Origin: Flavobacteriales bacterium
GTDB lineage: Bacteria; Bacteroidota; Bacteroidia; Flavobacteriales_F; PHOS-HE28
Length of the DNA stretch: 64,000 nt
Reading direction: 5' to 3'
Assembly: GCA_019912395.1 (NCBI GenBank)
Contig: JAIOIH010000053.1
Coordinates: 56,433-120,432, forward strand
Each line of letters opens with the position of its first letter. Within the stretch, counting starts at the first letter, position 1. Shown here piece by piece: positions 35,301 through 42,273 of the stretch. The translations under genes and the position numbers were made by a program. The notes beneath the pieces were generated by a model, which had not been told where the DNA came from, ran no database searches, and was given only the letters and a program-made list of their open reading frames with translations.

Positions 35301-35707
35301 CGGCGTGTTCGTTGTGCTTCCAGTTCCTTCTTGTCCACGGTGATCCGCAACGGCGGCTCCCGGCTTTCCCGCAGTCCCATTCCGCCGATGTCATCCGCCA
35401 CCTGGCTCTGCCGTTCGGAGCGCTCCAAGTGGCTGCGCACGGTGATGTACTCGGAGCGCATTTCCTTCAGCTCGCTACTGGTTTGGTCCAGCTGGCGCAC
35501 CGTGCGTTCGGTCCAATAGCCGTAGCCGATGTAGAAGAGCATGAGACCCGCGACGAACAGCAGGAAGGGCATGTTCGCGAGCACTTTTTCACGGGTGAGG
35601 AAGGTGCCGTTCAGCACGTTCACCAGCCCACGTGAAAAGGTGCGGCGCCGCTTTGCCTTCCTGGCCTTGGGCCTTGGCCCCGGTATCTCTTCCTTGCGCT
35701 TGTTCAC
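35297..35707 (-). CDS. ftsL: FtsL-like division protein
   Basis: 136 residues: a very basic cytoplasmic tail (KRKEEIPGPRPKARKAKRRR), one membrane segment (~47-63, PFLLFVAGLMLFYIGYG) and a short coiled coil (WTERTVRQLDQTSSELKEMR...). This is the FtsL/DivIC topology, and the position between rsmH and ftsI is the standard one for ftsL. Sequence similarity between FtsL proteins is low, so the call depends on topology and synteny. It would scaffold the FtsQBL complex. ATGA overlaps at both ends. Confidence 0.85.
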   Translation of the reverse strand: MNKRKEEIPGPRPKARKAKRRRTFSRGLVNVLNGTFLTREKVLANMPFLLFVAGLMLFYIGYGYWTERTVRQLDQTSSELKEMRSEYITVRSHLERSERQSQVADDIGGMGLRESREPPLRITVDKKELEAQRTRR

Positions 35708-36618
35708 TGCCGTACCGCTGTTCTCAGCCGCGCACTGCGCGACCGGGGATTCTTCAATTGTTCCGCATCGGAAGGCTGCACCGCCTTGCTTTGCGTGGGC
35801 TTGAAGGGCCGCAGGCTGTTGCCGAACACGTCCTTCTCCTCCCTGCCCTGCAGGTCGCCGGTCTTCATCCAGTTCTTCACCAGTCGGTCCTCCAGGCTGT
35901 GGTAGCTCATCACCACCAGGCGACCGCCGGGCTTCACCACCTCCGCGCTCACCCGCAGCAGGTGCTCCAGCGACCCCAGCTCATCGTTCACCGCAATGCG
36001 CAGTGCCTGGAACACCTGCGCCAGAAAGCCATGCTCCTCCCCGCGTCGGGCCAACGGCTTGAGGAGGTCCACCAGCTCCCCGGTGGTCCCGATCCGCTTC
36101 TTCCCCCGCGCCTGCACGAGCTGGCGGGCCACCTTGTGCGGCTGGTACACTTCACCGTAGTTGCGCAGAAGCTCCGTCAGCGCGCGTTCGTCCAAGCTGT
36201 TCACCAGGTCCGCCGCGGTCCGCTTGGCCCGTTGGTTCATGCGCATGTCCAGCGGCGCATCGAAGCGAAAGCTGAATCCGCGCCCGGCCGTGTCGAACTG
36301 ATGGCTGCTGACGCCCAGATCGGCCAACAGCCCGTCCACCGGGATCTTATTGAGGAAGCGCAGGTGTTTGGCGATCCATCGGAAATCCGAAGCGATCAAG
36401 GTGAAGCGGGGGTCATCGGGCGCGTTCCTGCGCGCATCGGCATCGCGATCGAAGGCGACCAAGGAGCCCTGCGGGCCCAACTGGGCAAGGATGGCCCTGG
36501 CATGGCCGCCACCCCCGAAAGTCACGTCCACATAAACGCCGTCGGGCTTGATGTCGAGCGCTTCGATGCACTCCTGCAGGAGGACGGGCTCATGGTATGT
36601 GAGGTGGTGCCCCGTCAT
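35704..36618 (-). CDS. rsmH: 16S rRNA (cytosine(1402)-N(4))-methyltransferase RsmH
   Basis: 304 residues. YHEPVLLQECIEAL opens the protein as in all RsmH. The SAM site is VYVDVTFGGGGHARAIL with VAFDRDADA, followed by GLLADLGVSSHQFDTAGRGFSFRFDAPLDMRMN and, near the end, LVVMSYHSLEDRLVKNWMK. It methylates C1402 of 16S rRNA. It overlaps mraZ by 29 bases and ftsL by 4. Confidence 0.97.
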   Translation of the reverse strand: MTGHHLTYHEPVLLQECIEALDIKPDGVYVDVTFGGGGHARAILAQLGPQGSLVAFDRDADARRNAPDDPRFTLIASDFRWIAKHLRFLNKIPVDGLLADLGVSSHQFDTAGRGFSFRFDAPLDMRMNQRAKRTAADLVNSLDERALTELLRNYGEVYQPHKVARQLVQARGKKRIGTTGELVDLLKPLARRGEEHGFLAQVFQALRIAVNDELGSLEHLLRVSAEVVKPGGRLVVMSYHSLEDRLVKNWMKTGDLQGREEKDVFGNSLRPFKPTQSKAVQPSDAEQLKNPRSRSARLRTAVRQ

Positions 36619-37066
36619 TGCCCAGACTGCCCATTACCTCCTCGGCCAGCGCGGAGAGATCCACCTTTTGGCGACGCATCTGCGCGTAGCCCGCCTTGCT
36701 CCATACCTCCACCCGATCGCCCAAGCCCACGAGCTTGAGCTCCTTGCCCAGTTTGGGCTCGTCCATCAGCGCCTTGGGCAGCAGCAAACGGCCACTTCCG
36801 TCCAGGTCCAAATGCGTGGCCCCGGCCGTAAAGCGCCGGATGAACTCCATGTTCTTCTCCACGAAGCGGTTCAGCCGGCCCAGCATGCGATTGGTACTGT
36901 CCCACACGGTTTGGGGATAAAGCACCAGGCACGGCCGGAACACGTCCCGGTTGATCACGAAGCCCTGCGAGAGCGAATCCGCCAACTGCTTCTTCAACCC
37001 GCTGGGCAGCACCAGACGCCCCTTGGCATCCAGCCGCACATCGTATTCCCCGAGCAGGTTGAGCAT
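36590..37066 (-). CDS. mraZ: Transcriptional regulator MraZ
   Basis: 158 residues with two SpoVT/AbrB-like half-domains: LLGEYDVRLDAKGRLVLPSG...VLYPQTVWD and HLDLDGSGRLLLPKAL...VEVWSKAGYAQ. MraZ binds repeated TGGGN sites in its own promoter and represses or tunes the dcw operon. Such repeats are present at 37111-37135, beside a -7 box at 37094-37101. First gene of the cluster; the ATG at 37066 gives the conserved MLNLLGEYD start. Confidence 0.96.
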   Translation of the reverse strand: MLNLLGEYDVRLDAKGRLVLPSGLKKQLADSLSQGFVINRDVFRPCLVLYPQTVWDSTNRMLGRLNRFVEKNMEFIRRFTAGATHLDLDGSGRLLLPKALMDEPKLGKELKLVGLGDRVEVWSKAGYAQMRRQKVDLSALAEEVMGSLGNDGAPPHIP

Positions 37067-37093
37067 TGGTTTTCATCGTGGGAGTGCTGGCCG

Positions 37094-37101
37094 CGAATGT
37101 A
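37094..37101 (-). promoter_or_regulatory. Promoter -7 box TACATTCG of the dcw cluster
   Basis: Minus-strand TAnnTTYG match ending 27 bases before the mraZ ATG. It lies just downstream of the MraZ-type operator, so bound MraZ would cover the -35/-33 region. Confidence 0.55.
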
Positions 37102-37110
37102 GAAGCGTTG

Positions 37111-37135
37111 CTCCACTTTCCTCCCTATAACCCCA
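37111..37135 (-). promoter_or_regulatory. MraZ-type operator: three repeats at 10-bp spacing
   Basis: On the minus strand the units TGGGG (37135-37131), GGGAG (37125-37121) and TGGAG (37115-37111) are exactly 10 bases apart, the TGGGN-N5 pattern bound by the ring-shaped MraZ in E. coli. The outer two are also AAAGTGG copies, the form described for MraZ in Mollicutes. Position 10 bases upstream of the -7 box fits autoregulation. Confidence 0.65.
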
Positions 37136-37431
37136 CTTTGTTCAAAACTATTGTCCGACAAAGCTAGTCCGGCGTCCGACAAAAGCAAGTATAAGCCCTA
37201 TTCTAGGCTAAAATCGGCCTGTGGGATAAAGTGGGTGACTTTTCCAAGAACAGATAAAAACGAGGGAATGTGGAAAACCCGGGCACGCTCCTTTCGGGAA
37301 CCGCAATGCACGTGTGCCTGTGCGAGAAATGCGGGAGGTTGAAAGTCAATGCCGTCCGTGTTTGAACGTGGGGACCACACGGTGCACGTGCATCCGACCG
37401 TCAACGAAAACCCACACTCCATCCCAAGCCC

Positions 37432-37439
37432 TACATTTG
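37432..37439 (+). promoter_or_regulatory. Promoter -7 box TACATTTG
   Basis: Exact TAnnTTTG match ending 17 bases before the ATG at 37457. It supports that start of the hydrolase gene and implies a leader of about 12 nt. Confidence 0.55.
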
Positions 37440-37456
37440 GGCATCCACGAGCAAGG

Positions 37457-38221
37457 ATGGCGCAAGAGCTGAAGGAGGCGGGGGAATTCCGTTACATCGA
37501 CGTGGGCGAAGGCCCTCCATTGCTGTTCCTGCACGGTCTTTTCGGTGCGCTCAGCAACTTTGCGGAGACCATCGCGCATTTCTCCGGCCGCTACCGCGTG
37601 GTGATGCCGATGCTCCCGCTGTACTCCCTGCCGATGCTCAACACCAATGTGAAGGCGCTGGCCTCCTTCCTGGACCGTTTCGTGAAGCACTTGGGGCTGA
37701 ATGAGCTGAACCTGCTGGGCAATTCACTTGGCGGCCATGTGGCGTTGGTGTACTGCAGCCAGCACGCCGAAAACGTGCGCACACTGACCCTTACCGGGAG
37801 CAGTGGATTGTACGAGAATGCGTTCGGCGGAGGCTTTCCCCGCCGGGAGGACAAGGAATTCATCCGGAGGAAAGTGGCCGTCACATTCCACGATCCCAAG
37901 TTCGCCACGGATGAACTGGTGGACGAGTGCTTCGTGACGGTGAACGACAGGGCGAAGCTGATCCGCATCCTCTCGCTGGCCAAGAGCGCCATCCGCCACA
38001 ACATGGCGGGAGAACTCCCTAACATGATGATGCCCGTGTGCCTGATCTGGGGCAAGCAGGACACCATCACGCCACCGCACGTGGCCGAGGAATTCCATGC
38101 ACTGATCCCGAACAGTGAACTGTTCTGGATCGAGGAGTGCGGCCATGCCGCGATGATGGAGAAGCCCGCCGAGTTCAACGGCATCCTGGATAAGTGGTTG
38201 AGCAGGACACTTGCCGTATAA
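37457..38221 (+). CDS. Alpha/beta hydrolase
   Basis: 254 residues from the ATG at 37457 (a frame extends to 37349 but the -7 box lies between). Oxyanion motif LFLHGLFG (23-30), nucleophile elbow GNSLGG with Ser90, acid in CLIWGKQDTITPP and catalytic His in ECGHAAMMEKP. These complete a Ser-Asp-His triad of the alpha/beta hydrolase fold (carboxylesterase or lipase-like). There is no signal peptide, so it is probably cytoplasmic. Substrate unknown. Its stop codon overlaps the engB start by one base, and the pairing with engB is common in Bacteroidota. Confidence 0.88.
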   Translation: MAQELKEAGEFRYIDVGEGPPLLFLHGLFGALSNFAETIAHFSGRYRVVMPMLPLYSLPMLNTNVKALASFLDRFVKHLGLNELNLLGNSLGGHVALVYCSQHAENVRTLTLTGSSGLYENAFGGGFPRREDKEFIRRKVAVTFHDPKFATDELVDECFVTVNDRAKLIRILSLAKSAIRHNMAGELPNMMMPVCLIWGKQDTITPPHVAEEFHALIPNSELFWIEECGHAAMMEKPAEFNGILDKWLSRTLAV

Positions 38222-38841
38222 TGGAAAATCTCAGGGCCGAGCACCTCGGTAGTGGCCGGGAGGCGGAGCATTGGCCGAAACCAACCTTACCGGAGTACGC
38301 ATTCATTGGTCGCAGCAACGTGGGCAAGAGCTCACTGATCAACATGCTTGTGGGCATCCATCGTTTGGCACGGGTAAGCGGGACTCCGGGCCGCACGCGC
38401 AACGTGGAACACTTCCGGGTGGAAGCGCACAAGGGGAAGGGCCAGGCTTGGATGCTCGCCGATCTGCCGGGATACGGCTTTGCCAAGACCAGCAAGGCCG
38501 AGCGCGCCACCTGGTTGAACATGATCCGCACCTACCTCCGTGAACGCGAGAACCTGCAATGCGTCTTCCTGCTGGTGGACGTTCGGCATGAACCGCAACA
38601 GAACGATCTGGACATGATCCAGTGGTTGGGCGAGGAAGGCATTCCGTTCGTCATTCTTTTCACCAAGAGCGACAAGCTGAAACAGCCCTCCATCGTCAGC
38701 AACGTGGCACGGTTCAAGCGGACCCTGAAGAAGACCTGGGAAACATTGCCTCACCTCATCATCACCTCGGCGGAGAGCGGAAAGGGCCGCGATGAGCTGC
38801 TCGCGTTCATCGCGGATGTGAATTCACGGTGGGGCGCGTAG
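38221..38841 (+). CDS. engB: Ribosome biogenesis GTP-binding protein EngB/YsxC
   Basis: 206 residues from the ATG at 38221 (TAATG overlap with the hydrolase). G1 GRSNVGKSS (30-38), G2 region RVSGTPGRTRNVEHF, G3 DLPGYGFAK, G4 LFTKSDKLKQ and G5 ITSAESGKGRDEL, all typical of the TrmE-Era-EngA-EngB GTPases. EngB assists assembly of the large ribosomal subunit and is usually essential. Confidence 0.96.
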   Translation: MENLRAEHLGSGREAEHWPKPTLPEYAFIGRSNVGKSSLINMLVGIHRLARVSGTPGRTRNVEHFRVEAHKGKGQAWMLADLPGYGFAKTSKAERATWLNMIRTYLRERENLQCVFLLVDVRHEPQQNDLDMIQWLGEEGIPFVILFTKSDKLKQPSIVSNVARFKRTLKKTWETLPHLIITSAESGKGRDELLAFIADVNSRWGA

Positions 38842-39089
38842 TGCTCAGTTGTCGGTTGTCCGTTGCCAGGCGGACGCTTGGGCCATTCACTCTTGGCCTG
38901 TTCACGTTGCCTCGAAGCCTGTGAACCCCGGAACGGCACAACGAACTGATCCGCGCTTACTGCGTGGATCAGGTGAGGTCGGCGCTTGTAGCGCCACACT
39001 GAACAACTGCACCGGCATGGACCGCACGGATCAGGTCGACACGCTGGACTTGAGGTCGGCCCTGACAACGGACAACGGGAAACGGCCAT

Positions 39090-39422
39090 CTATTTCTTCA
39101 CCTCCGGCAGCATGTGCTTCGCGAAATAGGCAGCGAAATCCCGCAGTTGTGCCGCCATCTTGTCCTCACCGGTGGCCCGCTCGAAGGTATCCGCAAGCGT
39201 GAGGAAGTTCTGGTGAAAGAACGCCTTCATCTCATCGGTGGTCATTTCCTTGGTCCACAAGTCGATGCGCATGGTGTTGAGCTCGGCGGAATCCCAGAGG
39301 GAAAGCAGGACCGCCCTGCTTTCACCCTTGCCGCCACCATCCTCGGCTTCCCATTCAATGTGTTCCGGAACTTTGTTCTCGTCCAACTGTACGGTGATCT
39401 GGATCTTTGATTTTTCAGCCAT
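39090..39422 (-). CDS. gldC: Gliding motility protein GldC
   Basis: 110 residues from the ATG at 39422. The family pattern is clear: ITVQLDENKVPEHIEWEAED near the start, then LLSLWDSAELNTMRIDLWTKEMTTDEMKAFFHQNFLTLADTFERATGEDKMAAQLRDFAAYFAKHM. GldC is a small cytoplasmic protein that supports gliding in Flavobacterium but is not strictly required. It follows gldB by 16 bases, the conserved gldB-gldC pair of Bacteroidota. Confidence 0.92.
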   Translation of the reverse strand: MAEKSKIQITVQLDENKVPEHIEWEAEDGGGKGESRAVLLSLWDSAELNTMRIDLWTKEMTTDEMKAFFHQNFLTLADTFERATGEDKMAAQLRDFAAYFAKHMLPEVKK

Positions 39423-39438
39423 GGATCGCGGGGCGTGG

Positions 39439-40479
39439 TTAACGGGGTTTATAGGTCTTGAGGATCGCTTGCGGATCGCGCATCGCGAAAAGTTCGGCAA
39501 AGGTGGTCTTCGGATGGGCATTCAAGTAACTACGGACCATCCGGTAACCGATCCACTCGCCGATATGGCCCGGACTTTCACGCGGGAAGCCCGGCGTAAA
39601 GGGGCCGTCATTCATAAAGCGGTCCACCTCCTTGGGCACCTTGGAATAGAGCAGTTCCTTCGCCACGACCTCCCTCCACATGTTGAACTCGTTGTCCTCG
39701 CACCATTTCAACTGTTGCGGAGTGAAGGCAAACTTGAGGCTGGCATCCGTTTCCGGCAGCAAGGCATCCAATAGCGCCATCACCTTGCCGATCTCCACCA
39801 AGTTGGTCAGGAGGTCCTCGCCGCGCGCATCGCGTGTGTAGTGGACCTGCAACCATCCCTTTACCACGCTGGGGACCAGCATTTCCGGGCGCATGCGGTC
39901 CTTGCGGTACTGCGGAAAAACCTCAGGCGAGAGATACTGGACCACCGGGCTGCTCTTGCCCACGAACCATTCCACACCGAAGCCCAGTACGCTGTCCGTG
40001 GGGAGCACCCCGTAGTTGAAGCCTGAATTGAAGGCGATGATCCGTGGCGTGAGGCTGTCCGGGAAATAAGTCTTCAAGCGACCGAATGCCTCGTTGAATC
40101 CGGCCTCCTGCTCCGCCATATCACCCAACAGGCTGTCCGCCGTCCGCTGCACGGCGTTCCAATCCGGATCATGCGTAAAGCGGATCAACGCCATGGGCAG
40201 GCGGGGATCATTGAAGGGCGCTGCCTGGAGCACTTGCTCCACGTACATTTTGTAGAATTCGCCGTACTGAGCGTAGAGCTTGAGGTTGAAATTCCCCGAC
40301 GTATCACCCACCGATCGGAAAAGGTCCTGGTCCAAACGCTCGATCCGGATATGCGGGTCCAGCGTTCGGGGTTGGCTCCGACGGTTCTCATTCCCCCCAC
40401 ATCCCAACAGGACAAGGAGAACAAAACACCCGAATATGCTGTTTCCGTAACCGAAGCCGATCTTACCTTTGGCCATCAT
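39439..40479 (-). CDS. gldB: Gliding motility lipoprotein GldB
   Basis: 346 residues from the ATG at 40479 (40476 is equally possible). The signal peptide ends in lipobox LLGC, so a lipoprotein. The body matches GldB: IRIERLDQDLFRSVGDTSGN, FYKMYVEQVLQ, IIAFNSGFNYGVLPTDSVLGFGVEWFVG, PQYRKDRMRPEMLVPSVVKGWLQ, WREVVAKELLYSKVPKEVDRFMNDGPFTPGFPRESPGHIGEWIGYRMV. GldB is needed for gliding in Flavobacterium; the fold is related to metallopeptidase-like DUF2268 proteins, but activity is not established. Promoters for this gene and the divergent barrel gene overlap at 40464-40499. Confidence 0.92.
   Translation of the reverse strand: MMAKGKIGFGYGNSIFGCFVLLVLLGCGGNENRRSQPRTLDPHIRIERLDQDLFRSVGDTSGNFNLKLYAQYGEFYKMYVEQVLQAAPFNDPRLPMALIRFTHDPDWNAVQRTADSLLGDMAEQEAGFNEAFGRLKTYFPDSLTPRIIAFNSGFNYGVLPTDSVLGFGVEWFVGKSSPVVQYLSPEVFPQYRKDRMRPEMLVPSVVKGWLQVHYTRDARGEDLLTNLVEIGKVMALLDALLPETDASLKFAFTPQQLKWCEDNEFNMWREVVAKELLYSKVPKEVDRFMNDGPFTPGFPRESPGHIGEWIGYRMVRSYLNAHPKTTFAELFAMRDPQAILKTYKPR
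40464..40471 (+). promoter_or_regulatory. Promoter -7 box TACCTTTG (plus strand)
   Basis: Exact TAnnTTTG match ending 27 bases before the ATG at 40499. It lies inside the first codons of gldB, so the divergent promoters overlap each other's genes. Confidence 0.5.
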
Positions 40480-40491
40480 CCAACTTGCGCA

Positions 40492-40499
40492 CAAACCTA
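40492..40499 (-). promoter_or_regulatory. Promoter -7 box TAGGTTTG of gldBC
   Basis: Minus-strand exact TAnnTTTG match ending 12 bases before the gldB start at 40479; its first base is also the A of the ATG of the divergent gene. The leader would be under 10 nt. Confidence 0.5.
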
Positions 40500-41209
40500 T
40501 GAAGAAGGTCTACGTTACGTTCCTCGCTCTCTTGTTCGGGGCCTCCCAACTTTTCGCCCAAAGCGACAACTCGGTCCGCTTGGGCATCAAGCTCGCCCCT
40601 AACATGGCCTGGATCCGCTCCGACACCAAGGGCTTGGAAAGCAATGGCACCTTGATCGGGTACAGCTTCGGCCTGATGTCCGAATTCCCCTTCGGCACCA
40701 ATGGCAATTACAGGTTCGCCACCGGGCTTTTCCTGAACAACGTTGGGGGGAAGTCAAAGCAAACCTATTCGCAGGCGGACACTTCCGGGCTCACGTCCAA
40801 CATCCTCAATACGTCCACGGTAAAGCTGCGCTACATCGAGCTGCCCGTGACTATGAAGCTGATGACCAATGAGATCGGCTACATGCGCTATTTCGGCCAG
40901 CTGGGTGTTGATATGGGCGTGAACATCCGGGCAAAATCCGACGCGGAAACGATCAACACCACAGGAGGATCCGTGCGGACCACGACGGAATCCGACATTG
41001 ACGTGAAGGAATCGGTAAACGCCTTCAAAGCGGGCTTGGTGATCGGTGGCGGATTGGAGTTCAACTTCAGCGGAAGCACCTCGGCCGTGGCCGGGATCAC
41101 CTATCACAGTGGCTTCACGAACTTGTACAAGAAGGACACCTTCAGTGGCTTGGACAATTCGAAAACCTATGCCGACTACATCGAACTGACCCTGGGGGTC
41201 TTCTTCTGA
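40499..41209 (+). CDS. PorT-like outer membrane beta-barrel protein
   Basis: 236 residues with a signal peptide (1-20, ...GASQLFAQ). The mature protein alternates short amphipathic strands: VRLGIKLAPNMAWIRSDT, LIGYSFGLMSEFPFG, YRFATGLFLNNVGGKS, VKLRYIELPVTMKLM, FKAGLVIGGGLEFNF, ending YIELTLGVFF with a terminal Phe typical of outer membrane barrels. The layout fits the PorT/OMP_b-brl_2 family of 8-strand barrels. PorT itself is a T9SS component, but family members are many and no specific residue decides this, so no symbol is given. The position beside gldBC is suggestive only. Confidence 0.75.
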   Translation: MKKVYVTFLALLFGASQLFAQSDNSVRLGIKLAPNMAWIRSDTKGLESNGTLIGYSFGLMSEFPFGTNGNYRFATGLFLNNVGGKSKQTYSQADTSGLTSNILNTSTVKLRYIELPVTMKLMTNEIGYMRYFGQLGVDMGVNIRAKSDAETINTTGGSVRTTTESDIDVKESVNAFKAGLVIGGGLEFNFSGSTSAVAGITYHSGFTNLYKKDTFSGLDNSKTYADYIELTLGVFF

Positions 41210-41225
41210 TCCTCTTTGGTTTTTG

Positions 41226-41267
41226 AAAGCCCCGCTCCCGATCGAACAGAGGGAGCGGGGCTTTTCT
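41226..41267. terminator. Strong hairpin terminator
   Basis: A 14-bp perfect stem (41226-41239 with 41251-41264, arm AAAGCCCCGCTCCC) and an 11-base loop, followed by TTTTCTTT. It begins 17 bases after the stop of the barrel gene and separates it from nadE. Confidence 0.9.
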
Positions 41268-41308
41268 TTGTACTGCGCCTTGGCCCACTATGCTCCGGCG
41301 AACAAACC

Positions 41309-42109
41309 ATGTTGAACCTCGAAGGAACCATAGCGCACATCACCAACTGGCTGAGGGAATACTGTGTGGAGAACCAGCAGCAAGGCTTCGTCCTAGGTAT
41401 TAGCGGTGGCATTGACAGTGCGGTCACCAGTACGCTGTGCGCTCGAACAGGCCTGCCGGTACTCTGTGTGGAGATGCCGATCCACCAGCACTCCTCCCAC
41501 GAGGACCGGGCACAGGAACACATCGCTTGGCTGGGCGAACACCATCCCAACGTCAAGTCGGAACGAGTGCAGCTCACTCAGGTATTCGATGCCTTGGTGA
41601 ATGAGCTACCGGCACAGGAGGAAACGGCTGCGCGCTCCCTCGCCTTGGCCAATACCCGTGCCCGCTTGCGCATGACCACCTTGTACTACCTCGCCGGCAT
41701 TCACCGCTATCTGGTGGCCGGCACGGGCAACAAGGTGGAGGACTTCGGCGTGGGATTCTATACCAAGTACGGTGATGGCGGCGTGGACCTCTCCCCCATC
41801 GCGGACCTCACCAAGACCGAGGTCTTCGCCATAGCGAAGGAACTCGGCATCATTGAAAGCATCCTGGGGGCCAAGCCCAGCGATGGCCTCTTCGCGGATG
41901 ACCGCAGTGACGAGGACCAATTGAGAGCCAGCTACCCCGAACTGGAATGGGCGATGGCCTTGCGTGACGCAAACTCATCCGTGGAATGGGAAAAACTCAC
42001 CGCACGCCAACACGAAGTGCTCGTGATCTACGATCGCCTGCACGCGGCGAATGCGCACAAGTGGTTGCCGATACCGGTGTGTGTGATCCCGGCTGGATTG
42101 CGTGGGTGA
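41309..42109 (+). CDS. nadE: NH3-dependent NAD+ synthetase
   Basis: 266 residues from the ATG at 41309. The ATP-pyrophosphatase loop is LGISGGIDSAV (29-39, SGGxDS). Further family motifs are ANTRARLRMTTLYYLA, GTGNKVEDFGVGFYTKYGDGGVDLSPIADLTKTEV and KPSDGLF..DRSDEDQL. There is no N-terminal glutaminase domain, so it is the ammonia-using form. It converts nicotinic acid adenine dinucleotide to NAD+. It stands alone after a strong terminator; nadE near gldBC is a recurrent neighbour in this phylum. Confidence 0.95.
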   Translation: MLNLEGTIAHITNWLREYCVENQQQGFVLGISGGIDSAVTSTLCARTGLPVLCVEMPIHQHSSHEDRAQEHIAWLGEHHPNVKSERVQLTQVFDALVNELPAQEETAARSLALANTRARLRMTTLYYLAGIHRYLVAGTGNKVEDFGVGFYTKYGDGGVDLSPIADLTKTEVFAIAKELGIIESILGAKPSDGLFADDRSDEDQLRASYPELEWAMALRDANSSVEWEKLTARQHEVLVIYDRLHAANAHKWLPIPVCVIPAGLRG

Positions 42110-42273
42110 AGTTCCGCCGGGTGGTCCTGACCTCGCTGCTCTCATCAAAAAAGAGGTCGGCGTAGTCGTCGTCGGTCATTGTGGTTCAGCGTCAGGCCAA
42201 GACAAGGCAACCCTTGGTCCCGCACTCTGCATTATTGCACATCCGCCGACTGGAAGTCGACGGGGCCTTGCTC

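Larger units (their letters stand above)
37067..37456. other. Control region between mraZ and the hydrolase-engB operon
   Basis: 390 bases between divergent operons, with no convincing gene. It contains, in order from mraZ: a minus-strand -7 box (37094-37101), the MraZ-type operator (37111-37135), two direct copies of GTCCGACAAA 21 bases apart (37153-37162, 37174-37183), an inverted second TGGGN pair (37222-37236), an inverted repeat TTTTCCA/TGGAAAA (37240-37246, 37271-37277) and a plus-strand -7 box (37432-37439). Confidence 0.6.

Noticed and set aside
38842..39089. Possible small gene or RNA between engB and gldC
   Set aside because: No coding frame with convincing features and no tRNA-like or stable structure; it looks like spacer DNA with the recurrent gacaac words.
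41997..42179. Small minus-strand frame starting MTDDDYADLFFDESSE after nadE
   Set aside because: Only about 24 codons lie outside nadE, the rest is antisense to it, and no promoter or homology is evident.
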